Shown one piece after another: positions 9,579 to 17,599 of a DNA stretch of 47,744 nt. Within the stretch, counting starts at the first letter, position 1. Every line of letters begins with the position of its first letter. Source of the stretch: Deltaproteobacteria bacterium (GTDB lineage: Bacteria > Desulfobacterota > RBG-13-43-22); assembly GCA_016208255.1 (NCBI GenBank), contig JACQYK010000097.1, positions 1 to 47,744 of the forward strand, written 5' to 3'. A program made the position numbers and the translations under genes. A model generated the notes under the pieces. The model was not told the DNA's origin. It saw nothing but the letters and a program-made list of their open reading frames with translations, and searched no databases.

Positions 9579-9722
9579 ATGAATGAAAAAGTATACAATA
9601 CCATCGGTGTAAATTATAATGTCAACCGAACGGCTGATTATAGGGTTATTGAGAAAATTATTAAGTTGTTGAACTTGCCAAACGGTTCAATCCTGGCAGA
9701 CATCGGAGCCGGAACCGGTTGA
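9579..9722 (+). pseudogene. Truncated head of a SAM-dependent methyltransferase
   Basis: 47 codons beginning MNEKVYNTIGVNYNVNR and ending exactly at motif I (ILADIGAGTG), where a TGA interrupts. The following bases, in another frame, read EEVERMLQAIIKFLENKP and then stop, which looks like the tail of a protein joined after an internal deletion. The head resembles the intact methyltransferase at 41251. No function is expected. Confidence 0.6.
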
Positions 9723-9862
9723 AGAAGTCGAGAGAATGCTCCAGGCAATAATAAAATTTTTAGAAAACAAACCCTTGAAACCTTGATTCCTCGAACCCTT
9801 GGACCCTTTCTCCCAACTAATTGGGAAAGGAACCAGAAAATAGACACCAGGAGATTTAGCCG

Positions 9863-10756
9863 ATGATTACTAAAATTCCCTTCGGGAAAACCGGACATTT
9901 GAGTACCCGTACCGTATTCGGGGCTGCCTCCCTGGGGGCCATGAGGCAGGAGAAGGCCGACCAGGTTTTGTAAACGCTCTTCAAATACGGGGTAAACCAT
10001 ATCGACGTAGCGGCCAATTACGGGGATTCCGAATTAAGAGTAGGGGCCTGGATGAAGGAACATCGCCCCAAGTTTTTTCTGGCCACCAAAACCGGTGAAC
10101 GGACCGCCTCCGGCGCCAGGGACAGCATTCACCGCTCCCTGGAACGGCTGCGGGTGGACCAATTCGATCTGATACAATTCCACAATTTGACCGATGAACC
10201 GGGCTGGGAGACCGCCTTTGGCCCAGGCGGTGCCCTGGAGGCGGCTATCGAAGCCAGAAGGCAGGGGTTGGTCCGTTTTATCGGGGTCACCGGTCACGGC
10301 ACCTGGGCGCCGAAAATGCACCTGCGAAGTCTTGAAAAATTTAATTTCGATTCGGTACTCCTTCCCTATAATTACATGCTGATGCAAAGTCCGGATTATG
10401 CTTCGGATTTTGAGGAGCTGGTGAGGGTTTGCGGAGAAAGGGGGGTTGCCGTTCAGACCATTAAATCCATTGCCCGGCGCCGCTGGCGGGAAGGCGATAC
10501 TTCGAAGCACTTCAGCTGGTACGAACCGGTCAGGGACCCTGAGGCCCTGGGCAAGGTGGTTCATTGGGTGTTGAGTCGCCCTAATATCTTTCTCAATACC
10601 TCGAGCGATGCCACGCTATTGCCAATGATCTTGGAAGCGGCCCGGCAGTATGAGGCCGGCACCTCTGCCGCCGAACTGGAAGTGCCGTTAAAAACTGAAG
10701 TCTCCCGCCTTGAAATGGAACCCATCTTTATTCGCGGAGTCATGGATACGATATAA
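9863..10756 (+). pseudogene. Aldo/keto reductase with an in-frame stop
   Basis: 298 codons of an NADP-dependent aldo/keto reductase. MITKIPFGKTGHLSTRTVFG and VNHIDVAANYGDSE carry the family N-terminus and the catalytic Asp/Tyr pair. LATKTGERTASGAR, LDLIQFHN-like IQFHNLTDE and FIGVTGHG follow. TAA at 9971-9973 replaces what would be a Glu codon (QVL-stop-TLF). A downstream ATG at 10052 could start a shorter product, but it would lack the nucleotide-binding strand and the catalytic residues. One G-to-T change restores the frame, so a sequencing error is possible. GGAG precedes the first ATG. Confidence 0.8.
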
Positions 10757-10766
10757 GATAAAAAAA

Positions 10767-10798
10767 TGTTCAATGTTCAATGTTCAAAGTTCAACGTT
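10767..10798. repeat. Short TGTTCAA direct repeats
   Basis: Four near-identical 7-8 bp units (TGTTCAA, TGTTCAA, TGTTCAA, AGTTCAA) between the aldo/keto reductase remnant and the next gene. A simple-sequence array with no evident role. Confidence 0.6.
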
Positions 10799-10827
10799 AA
10801 GACTTTGACAACCCCCCTGGCGGCGGC

Positions 10828-11937
10828 ATGACGTTCAAGAAAACCTTTTTAAGAAAATTGGGGAAAATGGCGATAACCATTCAACCTTTTAGGATCGAGG
10901 CCTATGATGAAGTTTTTTCCTTATGGAGGCAATCCAAAGGGGTCGGGCTGAGCGGCGCCGATTCCAGGGAGAATATCCATTCCTTTTTGAATCGGAATCC
11001 GGGAATGAGTTTTTTGGCTTCAGAGGAAGACCGGATTCTCGGGACGGTTTTGGCCGGTCATGACCGCCGGCGTGGATATATCTACCATCTGGCTGTCCAT
11101 CCGGACCGGCGGCGGCAGGGGATTGGTCGAAGGCTGGTTGACCGGTGTCTGCAGGCCTTGCGGGAGGCCGGTATTCAAAAATGCCATCTTTTCGTCTTCA
11201 CGAGTAATGGCTCCGGCATTGAATTCTGGAAGTCGATCGGCTGGGAACAACGGTCAGACCTCGTGGTGATGTCAAAAACAATTGAGGGAAAAGAATCGAC
11301 CCCGGATATGAAGGGAAAACGCATTACTATCACCGCCGGAGGCAATAGAGAGCCCATTGACCCCATTCGCTTCATCGGAAACCGATCTTCCGGTAAAATG
11401 GGGTTTGCCCTGGCAGAGGCAGCCCAGGAACGTGGTGCAACTGTTAGTTTAATAACGACCATTCGCCCGCCCCAACCGGAAAAATACCCTAATATTCAGT
11501 ACGTTGAAACATGCGCTGAAATGCGTGAGGCCGTGCTGGCTTCATGTAAGACAGCGGACGTTCTTATAATGGCGGCTGCTGTATCTGATTTTCGAGTGGT
11601 CCATCCGGCCTTAAATAAAATCAAGAAGCAGGGGAAAAAAATTCTATTGGAATTGGTGGAAAATGAAGATTTTTTTTTGGAACTACCTGATAATTTAATA
11701 AAGGTTGCTTTTGCAGCCGAAACAGAGAACCTGAAAGAGAATGCAATCAAGAAACTGAAGTCTAAGAAGGTTGATTTTATTTGCGCTAATGATGTAACTG
11801 CTCCTGATGCCGGTTTTGAGGTGGATACCAACCGTATCACCGTTTTACATCAAACCGGCAAGAAAGAAGAACTTCCTTTATTGAGTAAGTATGAAGTTGC
11901 TCATGAAATTCTTGATCGGATTGTTCCGCTATTGTGA
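10828..11937 (+). CDS. GNAT acetyltransferase fused to a CoaB-type phosphopantothenate-cysteine ligase domain
   Basis: 369 residues in one open frame. Residues about 15-150 are a GNAT domain (LAVHPDRRRQGIGRRLV, FWKSIGWEQ). Residues about 162-369 match the C-terminal CoaB half of Dfp/CoaBC: ITAGGNREPIDPIRFIGNRS, then SGKMGFALAEAA, MAAAVSDFR, the basic LNKIKKQGKK containing the catalytic-Lys region, and ICANDVTAPDAGFEVDTN. CoaB joins cysteine to 4'-phosphopantothenate in CoA synthesis; here the CoaC decarboxylase half is absent and a GNAT domain takes its place. ATG 10828 or ATG 10867 (MAITIQPF) could be the start. The fusion could reflect loss of a stop between two genes. Confidence 0.8.
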   Translation: MTFKKTFLRKLGKMAITIQPFRIEAYDEVFSLWRQSKGVGLSGADSRENIHSFLNRNPGMSFLASEEDRILGTVLAGHDRRRGYIYHLAVHPDRRRQGIGRRLVDRCLQALREAGIQKCHLFVFTSNGSGIEFWKSIGWEQRSDLVVMSKTIEGKESTPDMKGKRITITAGGNREPIDPIRFIGNRSSGKMGFALAEAAQERGATVSLITTIRPPQPEKYPNIQYVETCAEMREAVLASCKTADVLIMAAAVSDFRVVHPALNKIKKQGKKILLELVENEDFFLELPDNLIKVAFAAETENLKENAIKKLKSKKVDFICANDVTAPDAGFEVDTNRITVLHQTGKKEELPLLSKYEVAHEILDRIVPLL

Positions 11938-12061
11938 AACACCAATAATCAGAACCAACGTTCACTTTTCATAGGGTCATTTAAACTAATGTTGCCGTAG
12001 TTCCAAACAAATTTTTGGGCTTTGAAATTGTAGCACAGCTGCCCCGTCTGTGATCATAAAA

Positions 12062-12081
12062 GACAGGCGAGGGCGCCTGTC
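12062..12081. repeat. Small perfect hairpin upstream of the cupin gene
   Basis: GACAGGCG-aggg-CGCCTGTC, an 8-bp stem with a 4-nt loop, about 18 bases before the cupin start. It could be a REP-type element or a 5' leader hairpin; no T-run follows, so it is not a typical terminator. Confidence 0.5.
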
Positions 12082-12098
12082 CCACATAAGGAGTCTTA

Positions 12099-12455
12099 AT
12101 GGACACTTTCCCAAAGTTTATGAAACACCCGGTCAACAGGATATCTCAGGAAACACAATACACTAAGGGAATTGAGGGATATGTTTTTGACGGACTGGAT
12201 GGCAGCCAGATGGCCATCTGGACTTATCCGGGAGGAGGAAAATCCGCCGAACACCTGCATGACTATGACGAGTACTTTGTAGTTGTCCAGGGGCAATACA
12301 CAGTGCTGATGGGCGGAAAGCGAATCCCCGTAAGGGTCGGTGAAGAATTTTTGATCCCCAAAGGGACCCTGCATAGCGGAGAAGCCTTAGCCGGTACGAG
12401 GGCCATTTATGCCTTTGGGGGAAAAAGGGCCCAGAGAGTCAGTGAAGGTGCTTAA
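12099..12455 (+). CDS. Small cupin-domain protein
   Basis: 118 residues, a single cupin barrel. Cupin motif 1 is AEHLHDYDEYFVVVQGQYTV and motif 2 is PVRVGEEFLIPKGTLHSGEA. His and Glu metal ligands are visible (HLHDYDE, LH). AAGGAG lies 7 bases before the ATG. It is followed after 13 bases by the ferredoxin gene, so the two are probably co-transcribed. Small cupins bind metal and act as sugar or dioxygenase-type enzymes or as sensors; the substrate is unknown. Confidence 0.8.
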   Translation: MDTFPKFMKHPVNRISQETQYTKGIEGYVFDGLDGSQMAIWTYPGGGKSAEHLHDYDEYFVVVQGQYTVLMGGKRIPVRVGEEFLIPKGTLHSGEALAGTRAIYAFGGKRAQRVSEGA

Positions 12456-12468
12456 GAAAGGATAATTT

Positions 12469-13179
12469 ATGTACATCGAGAAAGAACTTTGTCAAAAATG
12501 CCTGGATTGTCGCCCGGTCTGTCCCATGGGCGCCATCATGCTCCGGAATAAGGAAGTGGTTATCGATTATGAAACCTGTGTGGAATGCGGGGTCTGCCGG
12601 CGGATCAATATTTGCCCGGAAGGGGCCATTAAACAGGTTGATCCTATCCCCTATCCGAGAATCATCAGGGCTATTTTCTCCGACCCGACTATAAGGCACG
12701 AAAGCACCGGGATCAGCGGCCGGGGCACGGAGGAAATGAAAACCAATGATGTGACCAATAATTTTGTCGAAGGGAAAACCGGCTTTTCCATCGAATTGGG
12801 CCGTCCGGGAATAGGGGCCTATCTGATCGACCTGGAAAGAGTCGTCAGACAATTAAAAAAGATGAAGGTGGAATTCGCCAGGGACAATCCGGTGATGGAC
12901 CTGATTGTAAACCAGGAAACCGGGGCGCTGAGACCGGAGGTTTTAGGCGAAAAGGTGCTCAGCGCCATTGCCGAGTTCATCATCGATGAAAACCGGGCCA
13001 TAGATTTCATTACTGAGATGAAAGCTTTCTTAAACAGGGAGCTGGATTCGGTGGCCACCATGAGTGTCATCTCGCGGGCCGATGCCAACGGAGACTGCCG
13101 TTTTATGGAGCGCCTCAAGGCCGCCGGCCATGACCTTTATCCCAATGGAAAGGTCAATATCGGTCTGGCATTAGCTTGA
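12469..13179 (+). CDS. Two-cluster ferredoxin domain with a C-terminal domain of unknown function
   Basis: 236 residues. The first 55 residues bind two [4Fe-4S] clusters: C8-x2-C11-x2-C14-x3-C18-P and C37-x2-C40-x2-C43-x5-C49-P. The rest (residues 60-236) has no cysteine cluster motif and I do not recognise it; it contains IELGRPGIGAYLIDLERV and a helical segment, ending SVISRADANGDCRF...LYPNGKVNIG. It lies between a cupin and a Cys-containing unknown protein on the same strand. An electron-transfer or sensory role with a partner enzyme is plausible but unproven. Confidence 0.75.
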   Translation: MYIEKELCQKCLDCRPVCPMGAIMLRNKEVVIDYETCVECGVCRRINICPEGAIKQVDPIPYPRIIRAIFSDPTIRHESTGISGRGTEEMKTNDVTNNFVEGKTGFSIELGRPGIGAYLIDLERVVRQLKKMKVEFARDNPVMDLIVNQETGALRPEVLGEKVLSAIAEFIIDENRAIDFITEMKAFLNRELDSVATMSVISRADANGDCRFMERLKAAGHDLYPNGKVNIGLALA

Positions 13180-13298
13180 ATAAATTCAGGTTTAAGGTTC
13201 AAGGTTTAAGGTTTACGGAAAATCAAAAACTAAACCCCTGAGTTGTACCTTGTACCTTATACCTCGCACCGTATACCTATTTTTTTATTGGAGGAACA

Positions 13299-13913
13299 AT
13301 GACTCATACTTTAAATCGAAGAGGTCTTTCCGAAGCCAAACCGGGCGAGGAAATGGTCGTACTGTTTATGGTACACCAGAAGGAAAAAGACAAAAAGCTT
13401 TCCGGGATGGTCCCTATTCTGGAAACGGTTTTAAAATACAAACCGGATAATATCATTGGAGCACCCATGGGACTCAACGAGGAACAAATAAGAAAGCTGG
13501 TTCCCCGCAGCGGGATCGTCACCGCCGTTTTTAACAACCGGGACGATGTTCAAAAGATCATCGCCGAAATCAAAGAGAAAAAATTAGGCATCTCCATGGT
13601 GGTCTCCGGCCTCTTTTCTGATGTGCGTTGTCTCTGCCAGGCCAACAACCTGAAAGAGCACACCTATAACATTTCTTTGGGTATTTTTGGAAAGACGAAA
13701 AAACTTCCGGATGAAAAGACCCTGGAGATCGTCACTCAATGCGGTCATGCCCTTATTTCCCCCTATCTGGTGAAAGATATTGTCAAAAAAATCAAACGAG
13801 GCAAGATGACCCCGGAGGAAGGGGCTCAACTCCTGATCAAACCCTGTGTCTGCGGCATCGGAAATCCCCAGAGGATGGAAAGACTTCTTTCGGAGATGAC
13901 AACGGGAGAATAA
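13299..13913 (+). CDS. Conserved-looking protein of unknown function with two CxC motifs
   Basis: 204 residues, not recognised. GGAGG sits 4 bases before the ATG. Five cysteines cluster in the second half: Cys111 and Cys113 (RCLCQA), Cys148 (VTQCGHALIS), Cys183 and Cys185 (KPCVCGIGNPQR). This looks like a metal or iron-sulfur site. The first half is predicted alpha/beta with no Cys. It follows the ferredoxin protein by about 120 bases that contain short direct repeats (GTACCTTGTACCTTATACCT). A shared pathway with the ferredoxin is inferred from order only. Confidence 0.6.
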   Translation: MTHTLNRRGLSEAKPGEEMVVLFMVHQKEKDKKLSGMVPILETVLKYKPDNIIGAPMGLNEEQIRKLVPRSGIVTAVFNNRDDVQKIIAEIKEKKLGISMVVSGLFSDVRCLCQANNLKEHTYNISLGIFGKTKKLPDEKTLEIVTQCGHALISPYLVKDIVKKIKRGKMTPEEGAQLLIKPCVCGIGNPQRMERLLSEMTTGE

Positions 13914-14024
13914 TAGAAAGAATTACTTGTCAATTAAATTATTATCGACCCCATATCTCTCGCCCGCTCCCTTCGTTCGCTTGAGCCCTCAGAGAAAAAA
14001 ATATCACTCCCAAGGTATTTTGAT

Positions 14025-14870
14025 ATGTCCCTGATCGTTTTTCTACTGATCATTGGTTCCGCCTTTTTTCATGCCTTATGGAACTTTGCCGCAAAAAAGG
14101 CTTCCGGCAATTTTTATGTGGTCTATCTGAGCCTGCTGATAGCCTCCGTTTTGTTTTTCCCTTTCCTTTTGACCCTGTCGGTCTCTGATATTTTTAATCC
14201 CAGAGCCTTCCCTTATGTTTTGGCCACGGGAACCATCCATGCCGTTTATTTCTTTGCCTTGGCCAAAGCCTATGAACATGGGGATATTTCCAGCGCTTAT
14301 CCGATTGCCCGGGGGACCGGAGTGGCCGGGACCGCCCTGACGGCCTATTTTTTTTTAAATGAAGCCATTAACCTGTTTGGTCTCTTGGGAATAGGCTCCA
14401 TCAGTCTGGGAACCCTTTTCGTCGGCTGGAAACATTCCCAACAACAAGGGTTTTTCAAAGGCCTGTTGTTCGCTTTACTGGTCGGGGCCACCATTACCGG
14501 CTATTCTATCGTTGATAAACTGGGGGTAGGAATTATGAGTCCGGTGGCCTACATCTTCGGGCTGTGGATTTTCGCCACCCTTTGGCTGACCCCCTACGTT
14601 TTTGTTTACAGGCGGAGAGAATTAGCTTTGGCCTGGAAGGATTACAAGAAATATAGTTTTATCATCGGGGCGGGTTCATTGGCCACCTATTTGTTGATCT
14701 TGTTTATTTACCGGATAGCCCAGGTCAGTTATGTGGTCGCCCTAAGGGAATTGGCGGTGGCATTTGGGGCTGTTTTCGGATTCATCTTTTTGGGGGAAAA
14801 ACCGACCAGGCTTAAAATTGTCGGGATCACCTTAATTGTATTAGGGATGATAGCCATCAAAATGGCCTGA
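14025..14870 (+). CDS. EamA-family (DMT superfamily) membrane transporter
   Basis: 281 residues with about ten hydrophobic helices in two repeated halves of five, the EamA/DMT architecture. The N-terminus FFHALWNFAAKKA and the SAYPIARGTGVAG segment are typical of drug/metabolite transporters. The second half repeats the pattern (LREL-AVAFGAVFGFIFLGEK). It is predicted to be an inner-membrane exporter of small metabolites; the substrate is unknown. It is monocistronic, with a 36-bp perfect palindrome 13 bases after its stop. Confidence 0.85.
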   Translation: MSLIVFLLIIGSAFFHALWNFAAKKASGNFYVVYLSLLIASVLFFPFLLTLSVSDIFNPRAFPYVLATGTIHAVYFFALAKAYEHGDISSAYPIARGTGVAGTALTAYFFLNEAINLFGLLGIGSISLGTLFVGWKHSQQQGFFKGLLFALLVGATITGYSIVDKLGVGIMSPVAYIFGLWIFATLWLTPYVFVYRRRELALAWKDYKKYSFIIGAGSLATYLLILFIYRIAQVSYVVALRELAVAFGAVFGFIFLGEKPTRLKIVGITLIVLGMIAIKMA

Positions 14871-14883
14871 ATGAAGCTACTTA

Positions 14884-15130
14884 GTTTCCATCCGGAAATT
14901 CAAATTTCCGGATGGAAACACCTGGATTTCTGTTTGGAGCTCTGGCCAGAAACCCTTTTTCAGTCGGTCGATTTCATCGACCTTAACGGGGCTCGGCTGA
15001 TCGGCCCCTGTACGGGGGCCTCTTGAGGAGCTCGGCGAAGCCGAGCGGACCGAGCGGGAGGGTTTCTGGCCATAAATGATAACTGGCAGATGTGTGTTCT
15101 CATCCGGGAAGGTCTTTTCCGGATGAGAAC
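14884..15130. repeat. Large nested foldback region
   Basis: Contains a 36-bp palindrome (14884-14919, 17-bp arms starting GTTTCCATCCGG) and a 14-bp inverted pair TGGCCAGAAACCCT / AGGGTTTCTGGCCA (14943-14956 with 15059-15072). Inside that pair lie GGTCGAT-ttc-ATCGACC (14966-14982), GGCCCC...GGGGCC (15003-15020) and GCTCGGC-gaa-GCCGAGC (15030-15046), themselves within GCTCGG...CCGAGC. A final GTTCTCATCCGG...CCGGATGAGAAC closes the block. No coding sequence seen. It fills the gap between two convergent genes. Confidence 0.8.
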
Positions 15131-15678
15131 TACTTCGGTTTTTTTACACCCTTCCTAAATTCCATCCTTAATTTTTGGAGGATGGTGTTTTTTAAATCAG
15201 TTGCAACATTAAGATCATCTATTCTCTTTTCTAATATCTCTTCGGAAACAAGACCGTCTTTTATGGCGCGGGCATTAAATTCATAGTCTTTCTCTCTTCC
15301 GGAAACGTATTTCCCAATAACCAAATCATGGATCTCAACGCACCAGCCGGTGATTCCCCGGGTATTGGGATTTTTTAGGGCGATTAATCTCTTTTCCCAT
15401 CCTTTTGGAAGATTTCGAGCCGTCTCCGGTCCAACGCCATGGGCATAATACCCATAGGTTTTATGAAAGGGGGATAGTTCCCCTATACTTCCATCAATTA
15501 CCTGGGCCAGGTCAGGTTTGTTTTTAGGGTATAAGTCGGCTTCAATTGAATATAGGAGGTCTGCTGAGACATCAGGAAACTGGGCCAGGATAGCCATACT
15601 TCCCATAACGATAATCTCATCATCCTCAGCTATATCTCCGGCCGCCCGGATTAAATGTTCAAGTTGTAAACGATTCAT
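15130..15678 (-). CDS. DUF6036-like predicted nucleotidyltransferase
   Basis: 182 residues. The N-terminal IIVMGSMAILAQFPD resembles the G-S helix of the nucleotidyltransferase fold seen in DUF6036/AbiEii-like proteins. SIEADLYPKNKPDLAQVIDG would supply the acidic residues, and HGVGPETARNLPKGWEKR and CVEIHDLVIGKYVSGREKD follow. Such proteins often form two-gene, toxin-antitoxin-like cassettes with a small upstream partner. Here the partner overlaps by 20 bases. Assignment is by pattern only. Confidence 0.55.
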   Translation of the reverse strand: MNRLQLEHLIRAAGDIAEDDEIIVMGSMAILAQFPDVSADLLYSIEADLYPKNKPDLAQVIDGSIGELSPFHKTYGYYAHGVGPETARNLPKGWEKRLIALKNPNTRGITGWCVEIHDLVIGKYVSGREKDYEFNARAIKDGLVSEEILEKRIDDLNVATDLKNTILQKLRMEFRKGVKKPK

Positions 15679-15961
15679 AAATTTTCCATCGTTCCTTAGG
15701 GGTTAAGATGCCGCAGAAGGGACTGGATTGTCTCAGCCACACCGCTTTTTGATCATGAGAAACCAGGAAATCAATGATTTCTTCAGGAGAGCTGTTAAGT
15801 ATTTTTTTCCATTCGGACCAATAAGGGGTCTCTCCTTGATCCGATATCCACTTTTCAAAATTCATCTTGGCTATGTCCAAGAGAGCGGGATTTTCCCTTA
15901 TTCGCCGGGCAATGGCCCGGTGAAGGGCCAAGCTTCTTTCTTCTATTTGGAAATGATTCAA
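15659..15961 (-). CDS. Small protein encoded upstream of the DUF6036-like gene
   Basis: 100 residues, not recognised. It begins at a TTG codon (MNHFQIEERSLALHRAIARR) with AAGGA about 11 bases upstream; no ATG is available near the N-terminus. It is mostly helical and charged, including NPALLDIAKMNFEKWISDQG and WSEWKKIL. The 20-base overlap with the next gene suggests a coupled pair, with this one the probable antitoxin-like or regulatory partner. Confidence 0.55.
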   Translation of the reverse strand: MNHFQIEERSLALHRAIARRIRENPALLDIAKMNFEKWISDQGETPYWSEWKKILNSSPEEIIDFLVSHDQKAVWLRQSSPFCGILTPKERWKIYESFTT

Positions 15962-16100
15962 TCCTATTTTTATCCTTGTGAAAAACTATTTTTAATTATA
16001 ACAAAAAAAGAAATTTTAAGGGACTACTAAATTTAACCCCTATCCTACTATCCTCTTGGTAACATTTAATTATGATTCAATTGGACCAAGCAATTCTTTC

Positions 16101-16130
16101 TTGACAAACTTTGTGTAATGATTGAATAAT
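16101..16130 (+). promoter_or_regulatory. Predicted sigma-70 promoter of the MetE-like gene
   Basis: TTGACA (16101-16106), 18-base spacer, AATAAT (16125-16130), about 50 bases before the ATG at 16182. The -35 box is a perfect consensus and the -10 box matches at four of six positions. Confidence 0.55.
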
Positions 16131-16181
16131 CCCCAATCAGACCTGAAAAAAAGCCGTAATTCTCTGTAGAGGTTATATGAA

Positions 16182-17294
16182 ATGAATAATCCCAACACTC
16201 CCCCCTTCTTTTTCGAACCGCATTGCCGAGCAACCACCATCGGCAGTCTGCCCCATACCGATGTAGTCCGGGGGACCAGTCTTATGTTTGAGAACACCCC
16301 TGAAATACCTTCCTGGATTCAGTTTCCCAAGCGGAACCCATATGAAAACATGATGATTCAATTCACGGAGGGGTTGCCGGGATTTGTTCATGAGGGAGGA
16401 TATCACTATTTTTCAGTTGAATCCGCCGGTTTCATCGAAGAAATGGTCGTTTTTTACCAGCGCTACTTGTCCGTGACCGAAGAAAAAGATCTTGAGGCCC
16501 TCCAATCATTCGGCTTATCGCCGCAATATGCCGCGGGTTTTAAGGAATTCATGAACCAGTTGCCTGAGAGAATCAATCGGGGCCAAGCCTGTATGCTCAA
16601 AGGCCAGGTTACCGGGCCCTTCACCCTGGGGATAAATTTTTTAGATCAAGACCGGCGCTGTTCCTATTACGATGAACAACTGCGTGATATAATCGTGAAA
16701 ATGACGGGACTGAAAGCGATCTGGCAGATTACCCAACTTAGTCGATTCAATCTTCCGGTTTTGATTTTTATTGATGAGCCATCTTTGTTGGGCTTCGGGA
16801 AACACCTTTTTCTAACCATAAGCCGGGAAGATGTCATTAAAGACTTGAACGAAGTGGCGGCCATGATCCATAACTTTGGCGGGCTGGCCGGGGTCCACTG
16901 TGAAGAAAACACCGATTGGTCCTTGTTGATGGAGACCGATCTGGATATCCTGGATTTCGACGCCTATGATCACCTGCAGGCCATAACCCTTTATCCCGAT
17001 CAACTTTGTGCTTTCCTGGATCGGGGAGGTGGTCTGGGTTGGGGTATCGTCCCCACTCTTGACCGCCAGGCGGCTGCAACGGAGACGGTCCCCTCTTTGC
17101 TGTCCCGTTTGGAGGAGGGCCTAAATCAATTGGTTGGGAAAGGATTTAATAGAGAATTGCTCTTGCGGCGGGCCTTGATCACCCCGAGTTGTGGCGCCGG
17201 GGGGGTGCTCAGCGAACCTCTGGCGGAAAGAGTCCTGGGCCTATTGAATCAACTTTCCCGGGAGTTACGCAAGCGATATGGGTTTGAAAAATAG
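16182..17294 (+). CDS. UROD/MetE-like methyltransferase (methionine synthase family)
   Basis: 370 residues, a TIM-barrel of the MetE C-terminal/UROD superfamily. Landmarks: CRATTIGSLPHTD, KGQVTGPFTLG, LIFIDEPSLLGFG, GVHCEENTDW, and the second zinc cysteine in ITPSCGAG. His and Cys in GVHC plus the late Cys fit the zinc site that activates homocysteine thiol. It lacks the N-terminal folate half of MetE, so a folate-independent methyl donor such as a corrinoid protein is likely, as in the short methionine synthases of anaerobes. The exact substrate is not determined by the sequence. A good promoter precedes it. Confidence 0.75.
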   Translation: MNNPNTPPFFFEPHCRATTIGSLPHTDVVRGTSLMFENTPEIPSWIQFPKRNPYENMMIQFTEGLPGFVHEGGYHYFSVESAGFIEEMVVFYQRYLSVTEEKDLEALQSFGLSPQYAAGFKEFMNQLPERINRGQACMLKGQVTGPFTLGINFLDQDRRCSYYDEQLRDIIVKMTGLKAIWQITQLSRFNLPVLIFIDEPSLLGFGKHLFLTISREDVIKDLNEVAAMIHNFGGLAGVHCEENTDWSLLMETDLDILDFDAYDHLQAITLYPDQLCAFLDRGGGLGWGIVPTLDRQAAATETVPSLLSRLEEGLNQLVGKGFNRELLLRRALITPSCGAGGVLSEPLAERVLGLLNQLSRELRKRYGFEK

Positions 17295-17329
17295 GTTCTG
17301 TTTGGATTATTGAAAATTCAAGGCTTTTA

Positions 17330-17554
17330 TTAGACAGGATTTACAGGATTGCCAGGATTTTTGTGCCTTTCCGGAAGAAAGGCACAAACTGAATCGTCTT
17401 TTTGACCGAAACCATAGTTCCGCCGGATGCGGATTGAGGCTGCTCAGGGTCCTCCGGAACCTGAGCAAAATACATGTAAATCCATTCGGTCGGCTCTGGC
17501 CGACCTCAAAAAAGGTTCCCTTTTGGGAACCGCTTAATCCTGTCAGGTATTATT
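17330..17554. repeat. Dispersed foldback repeat, family A, copy 2, with inserted hairpins
   Basis: Same termini as at 2077 and 30561 (TTAGACAGGATTTACAGGAT ... TTAATCCTGTCAG) and the same two inner hairpins (TTTGTGCCTTTC...GAAAGGCACAAA and GCTCAGG...CCTGAGC). This copy carries about 50 extra bases between TACATGTAAATCC and TTAATCCTG. The extra bases contain GGTCGGC-tctg-GCCGACC and GGTTCCC-tttt-GGGAACC, absent from the other copies. Confidence 0.85.
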
Positions 17555-17599
17555 TTTTTTTGGAAAGTTCTGAAGGTTATGAAAAATAGGCCACGCTTT

